Shown here: positions 1-8,313 of the stretch, one piece after another
Position numbering within the stretch: position 1 is the first letter of the stretch
Layout of the letters: every line of letters begins with the position of its first letter
From: Treponema sp.
GTDB lineage: Bacteria > Spirochaetota > Spirochaetia > Treponematales > Treponemataceae
Assembly (NCBI GenBank): GCA_017613485.1
Contig: JAGADS010000162.1
Location: forward strand, 1 to 21,929
Length of the DNA: 21,929 bases
Direction: 5' to 3'
The notes under the pieces: model-generated
Seen by the model: the letters and a program-made list of their open reading frames with translations, nothing else
Told to the model about the DNA's origin: nothing
The model's database searches: none
Program-made: the position numbers and the translations under genes

Positions 1-1
1 T

Positions 2-1600
2 GCACGCTTTACAATCTGCGACTTCCCCTTTACCGCGGATTCCCTGCTCATGGAATCATACCAACTCACACTCAAAAATGCCGTGATCTACTTTGGAAAC
101 AACTCCAAAAAACTGGGAGATGTAAAAATCAAACTCGGAAGAAACTACTCAAGCTCTAAAGAATTATTTGAGATTCCAACGATTAAGCTTTTTGACTGCA
201 ATGACCGCATAAAAATCCTGGACGATGAAGATGTCGTATACGCTTACACCTTTGATAATGAATGGGGCCTGAGGCTTTCGTTCAAGACAAAATTTCCGAA
301 TCAAAAGGATTATATCGGAAGATTCAAAGTGAATGTTGACGCTGATGGAAATGTATGGAGCGGACATGACAGTGAACATCCCAGCAAGATGAAAATCAAA
401 TTTGATCAAACGGAATACATAGCGGGTAATCCATATAAAATTGAAAACGGCAAACTTTTTGTGGTAGAAACCGAATTACATTTTCCAAAGAACTGCTGCC
501 TTGAAGAAAGTTCCTGGAACAGATCAAGCCAGATAAATCAGGATGGAAGCCTTTTATTTTACAGCATCGGGCAGCCACGTTTCTTTGACCTGGGAAATAT
601 TTTTGAAAATACAGCGGAATTTACAAAGGACGGACTGGTTATTTCCGGAACACTCGCATGGACAAATTTAATTGACATTCAGGGATTTTTCAATTCGAAG
701 AGCTATGTGGAAAAACTCTACGTTGGCTTTGACGGTCTTGTAAAGGAATTAATCGTAAAGGAGAATGAGGGTACACGCAGCACTACACTTGAAAGCGGAT
801 GGACCCTAGTCAGCGAAAAATATTCCATCAAAGTAAACCAAGAAAAAGGCAAGGATGGGAACCTTTCTCCTGCTGAAGTTCTACTGTGTTTTGATGACTG
901 CACATTATACTCGCCCGACAGTCGGTATCGCAATGGAATTCCTGTCAAAAACCTGTGCTACCGTCTTAAGGGAAAATCGATGGATTTTGTCTATGATGAC
1001 GTGATTCTGCCAGAGGGAATTGAAATCGATTTGAAAAGCGTCTTTGCACGGAAGCAATATAACCCCAAGGATACAATCAGAATATCAGAAAAGGAAATTG
1101 CAGAAATAAACAAAATCATTGATGACGAATATAACGAGATAAGCAGACAGAATCTTTTTACAGTCCTTGAAAAACATGAATACGATGAAAAAGGAAACGA
1201 GATTGTTGAGGCAAAGCAAAATGATTCTGGAAAAGTGACAGGCAGAATCAACAAGAGCAGCACAGATACGAAGCAAAACCTTAACGAGTATTATGACGGA
1301 CTTCTTTTCCGCACTTTATATACGAACAATTCTCACGGAACATTACATCTTTATTCCTATGATAAAGAAGACAGACTTATAAAAACATCAGTGGAGTATG
1401 TACAGATAGACAAATGGGGTAATATCAGGACAAACGGTGTCGGAGAACCTATACTTTACAAATACAACGAGCATGGGGACCTCTGCGTCGAAAAGGGGTA
1501 TGCGTACATAAAATACATGAGCTATGAGTATTATCCAGACGGCAGGATAAAGTCAAAGACCGTTTACTCCTACAACTATCCTCAGCCCGAGGAGATGTAA
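2..1600 (+). CDS. Hypothetical protein with YD-repeat-like C-terminus (5' end outside window)
   Basis: I do not recognise the bulk of this protein. The frame is open from base 2, and the codons before the first ATG (position 50) read as ordinary coding sequence. That ATG has no Shine-Dalgarno, so the gene very probably starts upstream of the window; from the ATG it would be 516 residues. No membrane segment or signal peptide is visible in this part. The last 140 residues or so are rich in short aromatic-glycine units such as HEYDEKGNEI, LYSYDKEDRLIK, YKYNEHGDL and YEYYPDGRIKSKT. These resemble the YD repeats of RHS-type proteins, which form beta-structured surface or toxin-shell domains. Here there are only about five degenerate copies and no toxin tip. 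It ends in TAA and faces the DUF4428-like gene, with a 153-nt gap holding two palindromes that may stop transcription. The existence of the gene is secure; its function is unknown. Confidence 0.75.
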   Translation, partial: ARFTICDFPFTADSLLMESYQLTLKNAVIYFGNNSKKLGDVKIKLGRNYSSSKELFEIPTIKLFDCNDRIKILDDEDVVYAYTFDNEWGLRLSFKTKFPNQKDYIGRFKVNVDADGNVWSGHDSEHPSKMKIKFDQTEYIAGNPYKIENGKLFVVETELHFPKNCCLEESSWNRSSQINQDGSLLFYSIGQPRFFDLGNIFENTAEFTKDGLVISGTLAWTNLIDIQGFFNSKSYVEKLYVGFDGLVKELIVKENEGTRSTTLESGWTLVSEKYSIKVNQEKGKDGNLSPAEVLLCFDDCTLYSPDSRYRNGIPVKNLCYRLKGKSMDFVYDDVILPEGIEIDLKSVFARKQYNPKDTIRISEKEIAEINKIIDDEYNEISRQNLFTVLEKHEYDEKGNEIVEAKQNDSGKVTGRINKSSTDTKQNLNEYYDGLLFRTLYTNNSHGTLHLYSYDKEDRLIKTSVEYVQIDKWGNIRTNGVGEPILYKYNEHGDLCVEKGYAYIKYMSYEYYPDGRIKSKTVYSYNYPQPEEM

Positions 1601-1612
1601 GTTCGTGGCAGA

Positions 1613-1679
1613 ATTATCGGGTCTGCTGGTTTTCACAATGAAGTCTCGTGTGAGCTACGCTGCAAGTTGACCCGATAAT
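1613..1679. repeat. Long-loop palindromic element
   Basis: A perfect 11-bp inverted repeat (attatcgggtc at 1613-1623, its complement at 1669-1679) encloses 45 nt. The arms match the dispersed palindrome family seen elsewhere in this window: the right arm and flank (cccgataatctc) are close to 6024-6035. It looks like a family member whose loop has been expanded or filled by an insertion. It lies between two converging genes, so an RNA hairpin here could end transcription from either side, although neither side shows a clear U-tract. Confidence 0.6.
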
Positions 1680-1708
1680 CTCTTTGTTTGCAATTCAAAC
1701 AACAACAG

Positions 1709-1731
1709 ATTGCCGGACCTAGTCCGGCAAT
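1709..1731. repeat. Dispersed palindrome, ATTGCCGGAC type
   Basis: A perfect 10-bp stem (attgccggac / gtccggcaat) with a 3-nt loop, followed by gacaatg. It has the same core as the copy at 12924-12946 and is related to the pair at 5950-6033. It is in the convergent gap before the DUF4428-like gene. It may serve as a bidirectional terminator, but it looks first of all like a REP/RPE-type mobile palindrome. Confidence 0.7.
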
Positions 1732-1753
1732 GACAATGGCTTTCATTTCTTAA

Positions 1754-2551
1754 TCAGACCTTGGAGCCGCAATATTCACAGCAGCCGTTGGCATCGGGGA
1801 AAGTCTTTGCACCACAGCTCGGGCATGTCTTCTCTTCTTTTGGAGCATCTGCCTGTGGAGCCGGGGCGTTGTTGACTTCTGCCGGACCTGCACTCTTCAT
1901 GCGTTCAATTGCTTCCTTGATCTCATTTCCGATTTTCACGCACTCGTAATACTTGTCGGTCTCGTAGCCTGAATCACTCTTGTGTACGGTCCAGCCGGTG
2001 TCCTGCACGGTCGGAGTCATGGGAGATTCACCTGTTGTGATGTAGCCGTCGGAAAGGTCAAAACTCATGTCATCAAAGTACGGGCTTGAAACCTTTATTG
2101 TCACCCTGAATGAATATGAATACTCATAACGCGGAGGATTGTAGCTTACAGAAGTTCCGTCGGAATTCTCCTGCTTAATCTCATCCTTGTCTTCCTTGAT
2201 GTCCAGCTCGCATCCCTGTGCCTGAGAAAAATCCAGAACATCAGGATTTGCACTTCTATAGTCTGATGCACTTGTCACCATGAACTGACAGGCCGCCTCG
2301 TCAATCAGAAGCTTTGTCCTGTTGCCGATTGTTTTTGTTGCATTGAATGATGCCACCTTTGCTTTGTTGGCTTCACGATATTCAAGCTGAGCCTGAATGT
2401 CTGCCTTTGTGCTGTGTCTTCTCTCGCTGAACCAGGGAGAAAGCTTTGACGCACAGTTCTTGCACATATTACCGTCTTCCAGTTTCCTGTTTCCCAGAAG
2501 CCCGATTTTTTCACCACAGAAATCACAAAATTTCTTATCAAACAATCCCAT
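1754..2551 (-). CDS. DUF4428-like zinc-ribbon protein
   Basis: A 265-residue soluble protein. It opens with a treble-clef-like zinc site (C9-x2-C12 and C30-x2-C33, with GLLGNRKLEDG between) of the kind found at the N-terminus of DUF4428 proteins. It closes with a second zinc ribbon (C243-x2-C246 and C258-x2-C261). The middle contains a helical linker followed by a beta-rich stretch. A Pro/Ala-rich hinge (about 225-240) precedes the C-terminal ribbon. There is no signal peptide, so it is expected in the cytoplasm. The start is supported by AGGAGG five bases before the ATG. It lies 80 nt after the lipoprotein gene on the same strand and could be read through from it. The molecular role of DUF4428 proteins is not established; paired zinc ribbons suggest binding to nucleic acid or protein. 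Confidence 0.85.
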   Translation of the reverse strand: MGLFDKKFCDFCGEKIGLLGNRKLEDGNMCKNCASKLSPWFSERRHSTKADIQAQLEYREANKAKVASFNATKTIGNRTKLLIDEAACQFMVTSASDYRSANPDVLDFSQAQGCELDIKEDKDEIKQENSDGTSVSYNPPRYEYSYSFRVTIKVSSPYFDDMSFDLSDGYITTGESPMTPTVQDTGWTVHKSDSGYETDKYYECVKIGNEIKEAIERMKSAGPAEVNNAPAPQADAPKEEKTCPSCGAKTFPDANGCCEYCGSKV

Positions 2552-2631
2552 AGGATCCTCCTGTATTTTCTTAAATTATACCACTAAAAAACAGAAAATC
2601 AAGGAGTTTATTCATCAACTGTCTTTTATGC

Positions 2632-3531
2632 TTAATACAGGTTTTCTATCTCATCTCTGACTTTCGCATATTCCTTTAAAAGAAGGTTGGCAAGGCACTG
2701 TCCGTAATATCTGTAGACAATTTCCTTGTCTGTGCTGTCGCTTTCAAATGAACCTTCAAATTCATCTTCCTGCTCGAAATTGACTATTTTGCGTTTAATC
2801 AGCTTTTTCTGAACAGTGTCATAAACACATATTGCATATTTCCCACGTGCATAAAATTCTGTGGTCGGTGTAAATAACGATGGAATCATGGCGATTGTTC
2901 CAAGAACAAGACCTGCCGCACTTAATGAGAAACCGGCTATCTCACCACCAGACATGTTATTGAAACTAAATTCATCATCAAATATTATTGCACATCCTAC
3001 AATACCACCGATAGCCGTTACTGCTCCTGTAGAAAGACAGGTTTTCTGAAATGAAGACGTATCACTCCACGAAAGATTTGTCTCAAGGACATCTACAAAG
3101 GTAACGTATCTGTTCTTTCCATTGTAAACAGCCAGATCCTGTGGTGTAAAATCTCCGAAATACAGGTCACTTTCATCAGTTGCAATTCCGGCATCTTTAA
3201 GCTTATATGGCAGACGCTTCATCGGAACTGAATCACGCAAGTCACGCCAGTATTCGTAACCCGAGACATACATCGGATTTCCCTTTACTTCTCCACCAAG
3301 CAAATTTACAAAGAAAGAGTCTTTTGTTGAAGCAGACGACATGACGGAAAGAAGATTGATGTTAGACTTGAATCCTATAAAGTCCATCTTTGCAGCTGCT
3401 TCTTTTTCAGAGAGAATGCTGTAAGACTCTACATCTGGAACAGTTTCAATTGGAGTTGATACGCAGGAGACAAACAACAGCACCGAAAATGTCGCAAGAA
3501 TAAACAAAGATGCTGAATGAAAGCGTTTCAT
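2632..3531 (-). CDS. Putative lipoprotein with a glycine-rich hydrophobic hairpin
   Basis: A 299-residue protein of unrecognised family. It starts with a lipoprotein signal (basic MKRF, hydrophobic core, then FVSC with the lipid-modified Cys at residue 23), so it should be anchored to a membrane facing the periplasm or the outside. Residues about 168-184 and 199-217 are glycine-rich hydrophobic segments separated by an acidic loop, suggesting a two-helix hairpin that also enters a membrane. The C-terminal third is charged and soluble. AGGAGG lies seven bases before the ATG, inside the last codons of the preceding gene, whose stop is only 2 nt away. Translation of the two is therefore probably linked. 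Position makes it the last member of the ABC/hydrolase/two-component chain, but nothing in its own sequence reveals a task. Confidence 0.8.
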   Translation of the reverse strand: MKRFHSASLFILATFSVLLFVSCVSTPIETVPDVESYSILSEKEAAAKMDFIGFKSNINLLSVMSSASTKDSFFVNLLGGEVKGNPMYVSGYEYWRDLRDSVPMKRLPYKLKDAGIATDESDLYFGDFTPQDLAVYNGKNRYVTFVDVLETNLSWSDTSSFQKTCLSTGAVTAIGGIVGCAIIFDDEFSFNNMSGGEIAGFSLSAAGLVLGTIAMIPSLFTPTTEFYARGKYAICVYDTVQKKLIKRKIVNFEQEDEFEGSFESDSTDKEIVYRYYGQCLANLLLKEYAKVRDEIENLY

Positions 3532-3533
3532 TT

Positions 3534-4037
3534 TTAATCCTCCTCATCAAAACCAAGGAAGTCACAGAGCTTTTCGTCAAGATAATCTGAATGTCTTCGG
3601 ACAACTTTCTCGTCATCAGGATTTATGTTCGCATTAAATTCATTCTCCAATTTTTTGCGGATACCAGAGCGGAGGAAAAACGGTGCATCTGCAAGTTCTT
3701 TTTCAACCTTGAATTTGGCATAGCAAAGAATAATCATGTCCACTTTTTTCTTTGGATCAGAACCAGTGATTCCATGTTTATTAAGGACTTTTTTCATCTC
3801 CGCCTTTCCAATAATCTCCTCGATTTCATCAAAGCCCATGTCCTCCTCAATTCCATTATAAGAATTAAGCTCCTCCGAAATTGCAGGAAGATTATCCGAA
3901 AGTGCAATGACATCAGCATCCGTAACACCTGCAGACGGTGGAACTGTTTTCGCTTTCTGTTTTGCGTGAGCATTCACTGCCCCAAGCATTAAAACAGCTG
4001 TAAGTATTAAAATCTTCCTAATCATTTTTCTTTGCAT
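3534..4037 (-). CDS. Small exported protein of unknown function
   Basis: A 167-residue protein with a typical Sec signal peptide (basic start, hydrophobic ILILTAVLMLGAV, probable cleavage after AHA near residue 25). The mature part is acidic and helical, ends in DEED, and has no motif that I recognise. The start at 4037 is favoured over the ATG four codons later because GGAGG lies seven bases upstream of it. With this start the gene overlaps the end of the histidine kinase gene by 16 nt and is followed after 2 nt by the lipoprotein gene. This strongly suggests one transcript. A periplasmic partner of the kinase, the lipoprotein or the hydrolase is possible, but this is inference from position only. 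Confidence 0.8.
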   Translation of the reverse strand: MQRKMIRKILILTAVLMLGAVNAHAKQKAKTVPPSAGVTDADVIALSDNLPAISEELNSYNGIEEDMGFDEIEEIIGKAEMKKVLNKHGITGSDPKKKVDMIILCYAKFKVEKELADAPFFLRSGIRKKLENEFNANINPDDEKVVRRHSDYLDEKLCDFLGFDEED

Positions 4038-4975
4038 TTTGGTACCTCCACAATAAATGCCTTTGTAAATTTTTCCATGTTAAAATCTATGTACAGTTTT
4101 CCGCCGTGACGTTCAACCGCAGCTTTTGAGATTGCAAGCCCAAGCCCTGAACTTTTTCCAGATGTACGTGCCTCGTTTCCTGAGACAAAGGGACTGAAAA
4201 GACTCTCCGCTTTTTTGGGATCGATTTTGTTTCCTGTATCTGCAATGCACATGCTTACATATTTTTTTGACTCCGACACTTTTATAAGCACAAGAGTTCC
4301 TTCTGGATTATGAATCCACACATTTGCAAGAAGATTTCCTACCGCACGAGAAAGCTCCATCACATCTGCCATGATATAAAACGGAGAATCAGGAATATCT
4401 ATGTCCACGGTAATGTTGTGTGACTCAAAATCATTATACACGCCCGCCGCAAGATTACGCACGAATTTACAAAAATCAATTCTCTCTTTCTTAAGCTGAT
4501 AACTCTCCGAATTCAATTTTGAATACGACAGCATGGATTCCAGTAGACCGTTCATCTGAACCGCCTTGTCATGAATCGTGTGAATTACATCTTCTTTTTT
4601 TTCCTCAGGTATTTTCCCATCCAGCAAAGATGAAGAAAAACCTATGACACTTGTAAGGGGTGTCTTTAAGTCATGTGCAAGACTTGCATACATAAGCCTC
4701 TGCTCTTCCATGCGTGCATCCGATTCTTTTTTCACTGCCTTCTTGACCAATTTATAAAATATAAATGCCGCTACAATAAAAAAGAAAACCTGAAGACCAA
4801 TGAATAATATAAAAAGAACAGAAAAACTTCCGACAGAAATTCCTTCCACAGCTTCTTCTGTTACATGTGATTCAACCATGGTTCCGACTGTGCTGTCTAT
4901 TGCAGAAAGGACACACTGCAGGAGAAATGAGCAGATTATAAAATACCAGACAATTTTCTTACGCAACTTCTTCAT
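4022..4975 (-). CDS. Membrane sensor histidine kinase
   Basis: A 317-residue two-component sensor kinase. Two membrane helices (about 9-26 and 52-75) enclose a short outside loop of about 25 residues. No HAMP domain is evident. The dimerisation/phosphoacceptor segment has LAHDLKTPLT with His101. The ATPase part follows: N-box NLLANVWIHNPEG, a G1 box reading DTGNKI (the second glycine of the usual DxGxG is missing), and a G2 box SSGLGLAI. The start at 4975 is chosen because GAGGAG lies eight bases upstream and a normal N-terminus MKKLRKK results; a longer frame to 5008 has no such site. It begins just 4 nt after the response-regulator stop, so the two form a matched pair. A small outside loop is typical of kinases that sense membrane or cell-wall stress through an associated ABC transporter, which is encoded in the same chain. 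The signal is unknown. Confidence 0.9.
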   Translation of the reverse strand: MKKLRKKIVWYFIICSFLLQCVLSAIDSTVGTMVESHVTEEAVEGISVGSFSVLFILFIGLQVFFFIVAAFIFYKLVKKAVKKESDARMEEQRLMYASLAHDLKTPLTSVIGFSSSLLDGKIPEEKKEDVIHTIHDKAVQMNGLLESMLSYSKLNSESYQLKKERIDFCKFVRNLAAGVYNDFESHNITVDIDIPDSPFYIMADVMELSRAVGNLLANVWIHNPEGTLVLIKVSESKKYVSMCIADTGNKIDPKKAESLFSPFVSGNEARTSGKSSGLGLAISKAAVERHGGKLYIDFNMEKFTKAFIVEVPKCKEK

Positions 4976-4979
4976 GCAA

Positions 4980-5699
4980 TTACTCCTCGCACTCAAGACG
5001 ATATCCAAGTCCCCTGATGTTCGTGATTTTTGCTTCCCCGATTTTTTCCCTCAAGTGGCTCAGTGTAACACGGATTGTATTGTCATCAACCACAAGGTCC
5101 TCCCCCCAGCCGCGCTCATAAATCTGTTCCATTGTAAAAATACGCTTAGGCTGCTCCATGAATAACTCAAGAACTGCAAGCTCCACTTTTGTCAGATCAA
5201 AATTATTCTTACCATCAGACACCGTACCCTGGTTTTTATTAAGAACAAGTTTTCCTGCCTTTATGACATCTGATTCATCATCTTGTTTTTCTGTGTGCTC
5301 AGTTTTGCCCTTTGAGTTTTGAATGCTTTCCATTCTTCGTAAGTGTGCCTTGACTTTTGCGACAACCTCAAGCGGTTCAAATGGCTTTGTAATGTAATCA
5401 TCCGCACCAATCTCAAGCCCCAGGATTCTGTCGGACACAAGGGTCTTTGCTGATATAACCAGAACAGGAATATTGTTTTTTCCATCGTTCTTACTGCGGA
5501 CAAGCTTTATCACTTCATAACCGTTCATCTGCGGCATCATTATATCAACGATAAAAAGGTCGATCTTTTCATTTTCAAAAATACGTGCAGCATCTTTTCC
5601 ATTATATGCTTCAAGTACAGTGTAGCCCTCAGGTTCAAGATAAAATTTTAGGAGAGAAACAATTTCCTTTTCATCATCCGCAATAAGAATCGTAGCCAT
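4980..5699 (-). CDS. OmpR/PhoB-family response regulator
   Basis: A 239-residue DNA-binding regulator. The receiver domain (1-115) has the acidic pocket D8-D9, phosphoacceptor Asp52 (IVDIMMP), the switch serine at 83 and Lys105 (YITKPFEP). A charged linker precedes a winged-helix domain (about 145-239) with the usual DLTKVELAVLELF and DNTIRVTLSHLREKIG elements. The start at 5699 overlaps the TGA of the hydrolase gene (TGATG) and has GGAG seven bases upstream; a start four codons earlier is possible but less likely. The partner is the kinase directly downstream. By analogy with other ABC/kinase/regulator sets it probably controls its own gene chain when phosphorylated. No binding site was identified. 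Confidence 0.93.
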   Translation of the reverse strand: MATILIADDEKEIVSLLKFYLEPEGYTVLEAYNGKDAARIFENEKIDLFIVDIMMPQMNGYEVIKLVRSKNDGKNNIPVLVISAKTLVSDRILGLEIGADDYITKPFEPLEVVAKVKAHLRRMESIQNSKGKTEHTEKQDDESDVIKAGKLVLNKNQGTVSDGKNNFDLTKVELAVLELFMEQPKRIFTMEQIYERGWGEDLVVDDNTIRVTLSHLREKIGEAKITNIRGLGYRLECEE

Positions 5700-7564
5700 C
5701 ACACGCTCCAAAAGTTATAGAATTGAAAGAACAAAATAAATGCCGCAGCGTAAAAACTTACAATCACACTGAACCATTTTTTCTTCAACAATAAGTATAC
5801 ACCATTCACCATAGAAAATAAACAAATAACTCCTGCCAAAGTTGCGGAAACTATTGCCAACGGTTTGTGTAATATTGATGCGGACAAAAAGCAAAGTGTG
5901 ATTACAGCTATTACAGGGAGAATAATTAATGATAGAGTTGAATGGAAGGATTGTCGGATCAAGTCCGACAATGACAATTCAGCATTATTCGGCATTGACA
6001 ATTTTCTGTCATTATCCGGCTTGACCAGATAATCTCTTCTACTTCTGACAATTATCTTTATCCCCTTCACAATCAGGATGACTACACAGACAACAGAAAG
6101 AATGAACATTCCGATGACAAAGGCCACAACCAGGAAATAGAACGGATTGTGGATATTATCCTGACTCATCATTTCAAGAACATTCTGTCCCTTAGCGTTT
6201 TTACTAAGATACAAAAGTGTTGTCATGCCGTTTCCGTTGTCGTGAATGAAGCAGTTATTTCCTTTGTAAATGATTTTTCCTGTGAAACCTACTTTAAAAA
6301 CATTCGGATCATCTGTCTTGAAAACCGGGAAAATGAATGTGTAGTCTGAGATTTTCAAAAAGCCTTTTATAAACGAACGGCTCATCATGTAGATTCCGCT
6401 TATATCAGGGCTGACGTCGTTTTCTGACAGCTCATTTGTTCCTGTGTATGCCGACAAATCCGCACTTCCAAAAACAAGCTCAGGGAGGCCGTAACAAAAT
6501 GCAGTCTCTCCACATTCGTTTACCATAATTACAATTCCATCCTGTGAGTCGGGATTAAATAAAAGTGATGCTGAACATCCGTTTGTGTTTCCATCATGTC
6601 CCATAAAAGTTTTTGCATAAAAAGCTGTCCACATTCCATGGCAGTTTTTTGGGATATTTGAATTGCCAAAATACGATGTCGGTGACAAAAATTCTTTGTG
6701 TGTTTGCACCTTCTTAAAAATTCCAGACGATGGATTAGCCAGTGCCTTTGCAAAAATCATCATATCAGAAAGAGGACTTATTACAGCTCCCGCAGGATAT
6801 ACTTCAACATAACTTACGTTAGTTCCAAAATCCTCGCGTCCTTCCGAGTTGATGACGTAAGTTTTCAAAAGTTCACGTTTCTCTTTTACCCAGAGATTAT
6901 CCGCATGTGTGGCTGATACAGCTGTATGCTTCATTCCAAGTGGCTCCAGAATATTCTTATGAACATAAGAGGCATATTCCATTCCACTTACAATCTGGAC
7001 AATATATGCGGCAAGAGTACATCCCCAGTTTGAATAAGCAGTATATTCTCCCGGTTTATAAACCTGATTCGGCTGCTGTTCACGCAAGGTCTGTGCCAGT
7101 GGTTTTATATCACTTTCTGTTGTCTTTTCATTTTGATATGCACATTCCTGAAAACCTGCTGTGTGATTCATCAGATTAAGCATTGTGATTTTTTCATCAT
7201 AGGTAAATTTTTTGATTATTCCATCTGAAATATATTCGCGGATGTCCTTTTCCAGATCAATTTTGCCCTGTTCATAAAGCTGCATTACGCTGACCCACAC
7301 AAATAGTTTTGAAACAGATCCCCACTCATAGACAGTCTCGAAATCAGCATGGAGCTTTACATCGATATCGGCATAACCAAAATAATCTTCATAGACAGTC
7401 TCGCCATTAGAAAAAACTCCGACCGCAACAGAAGCAAGACCTGCCTCACGCTCTTTCACATAAGCGGAAACACTCGAAGACAGCGATTCATGATTTAGAG
7501 GAATTTGTGCAAAGATTGTGAGGACACAGAAAAATAATATAGCTGAACAAAAAACCTTTTTCAT
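5699..7564 (-). CDS. Membrane-anchored serine beta-lactamase-like hydrolase (PBP4/class C family)
   Basis: A 621-residue protein with a signal peptide (cleavage near residue 20), an extracytoplasmic serine hydrolase domain, and four C-terminal membrane helices (about 476-500, 545-563, 570-592, 597-617). The catalytic set of the class C beta-lactamase/penicillin-binding-protein-like family is complete: S83-V-S-K86, Y177-S-N179 and H323-D-G325. Relatives act on peptidoglycan peptides, D-amino-acid peptides or esters; the substrate here cannot be told. The ATG overlaps the permease stop (TAATG), with AGGAG eight bases upstream, and its own TGA overlaps the regulator start. Between the first and second membrane helices, residues about 511-540 are encoded by two dispersed palindromes in frame, so this loop is a recent insertion. 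Its place between the transporter and the two-component genes suggests a role in resistance to an envelope-targeting peptide. Confidence 0.88.
   Translation of the reverse strand: MKKVFCSAILFFCVLTIFAQIPLNHESLSSSVSAYVKEREAGLASVAVGVFSNGETVYEDYFGYADIDVKLHADFETVYEWGSVSKLFVWVSVMQLYEQGKIDLEKDIREYISDGIIKKFTYDEKITMLNLMNHTAGFQECAYQNEKTTESDIKPLAQTLREQQPNQVYKPGEYTAYSNWGCTLAAYIVQIVSGMEYASYVHKNILEPLGMKHTAVSATHADNLWVKEKRELLKTYVINSEGREDFGTNVSYVEVYPAGAVISPLSDMMIFAKALANPSSGIFKKVQTHKEFLSPTSYFGNSNIPKNCHGMWTAFYAKTFMGHDGNTNGCSASLLFNPDSQDGIVIMVNECGETAFCYGLPELVFGSADLSAYTGTNELSENDVSPDISGIYMMSRSFIKGFLKISDYTFIFPVFKTDDPNVFKVGFTGKIIYKGNNCFIHDNGNGMTTLLYLSKNAKGQNVLEMMSQDNIHNPFYFLVVAFVIGMFILSVVCVVILIVKGIKIIVRSRRDYLVKPDNDRKLSMPNNAELSLSDLIRQSFHSTLSLIILPVIAVITLCFLSASILHKPLAIVSATLAGVICLFSMVNGVYLLLKKKWFSVIVSFYAAAFILFFQFYNFWSV
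5950..6033. repeat. Pair of dispersed palindromes inside a coding region
   Basis: Copy A at 5950-5972 is a 9-bp stem (attgtcgga / tccgacaat) with a 5-nt loop followed by gaca. Copy B at 6011-6033 is in the opposite orientation, with arms attatccgg / ccagataat and one mismatch. The 38 bases between them contain partly related sequence. Both match the intergenic copies at 1709 and 12924. The whole insert is a multiple of three in effect and is translated as part of the hydrolase, giving peptides such as LSLSDLIRQS and DYLVKPDND. Confidence 0.75.
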
Positions 7565-8313
7565 TATTTCTTCTCCTGCCTTTTAAAGATTACAAATGTC
7601 ATTGAAAAGACAATCACCATGAAAATTACAGCTCCAGGGAATGCAATTCCTGTCTGTAACCAGAAACCTTCACCACCAAATTCTACTCCACACAGGGTAA
7701 ACAGCGACATGAAAGGAAACAAGTGAAGCGGCATTATCGAAAGTACTTTTTCACCACACTCAGAAATCAGCTGTTCAATCAAACTCCAGATACCGATAAG
7801 CACGATTAAGTTTATGATGCAGGAAGCACCCTCTGTTTTTATGACAAAGCAGAACGGAACCACGATAGTGAATGCAGACGCACAGACAAAAGAATAAACA
7901 ATAGCCCATAAGATGGCCTTAAAAACGAAAGCCTCTCCTCCAAAAATCACACAGCCAGTAAGCAAAATCAAAATTGAAGGAACAAACACACAGATAAAAA
8001 TCACAGCAAAATAGCTTAGCATTTGAACAAGCAAAATTGAAAAAGAAGAATTACCGCTCATTATTGCAACAGATAAAAACCTGTTCTGAACATCACGTGT
8101 AATGCTGATTGCCGCATAAAGTCCTCCAATCAAAGTAAGAATAGAAGCAATCTGATTGGCGGTCCTCAAAACCAATTCTCCTGCTGATTCTGCTCCGTCA
8201 CCTAAACTTGATGGCAAGAACCCAAATGCAACGACAAGACTGATAATTTCAATTATATAAAAAGGAATGCTGCGTAAAACACGACGTGATTTCCACAAGA
8301 AAAGCCTAGTCAT
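7564..8313 (-). CDS. ABC transporter permease, six membrane helices
   Basis: A 249-residue integral membrane protein with hydrophobic segments near 17-35, 53-72, 92-123, 131-157, 162-180 and 220-243. This is the size and shape of the permeases of bacitracin/lantibiotic-type (BcrB, NsrP or LanFEG-like) exporters. It should pair with the ATPase encoded just upstream to move a substrate out of, or off, the cytoplasmic membrane. The start at 8313 is chosen because the ATG overlaps the ATPase stop (ATGACTAG) and GGTGG lies six bases before it. A longer frame to 8397 would overlap the ATPase gene by 92 bases and give an unlikely N-terminus. The assignment to ABC permeases rests on topology and gene order more than on motifs. 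Confidence 0.85.
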   Translation of the reverse strand: MTRLFLWKSRRVLRSIPFYIIEIISLVVAFGFLPSSLGDGAESAGELVLRTANQIASILTLIGGLYAAISITRDVQNRFLSVAIMSGNSSFSILLVQMLSYFAVIFICVFVPSILILLTGCVIFGGEAFVFKAILWAIVYSFVCASAFTIVVPFCFVIKTEGASCIINLIVLIGIWSLIEQLISECGEKVLSIMPLHLFPFMSLFTLCGVEFGGEGFWLQTGIAFPGAVIFMVIVFSMTFVIFKRQEKK

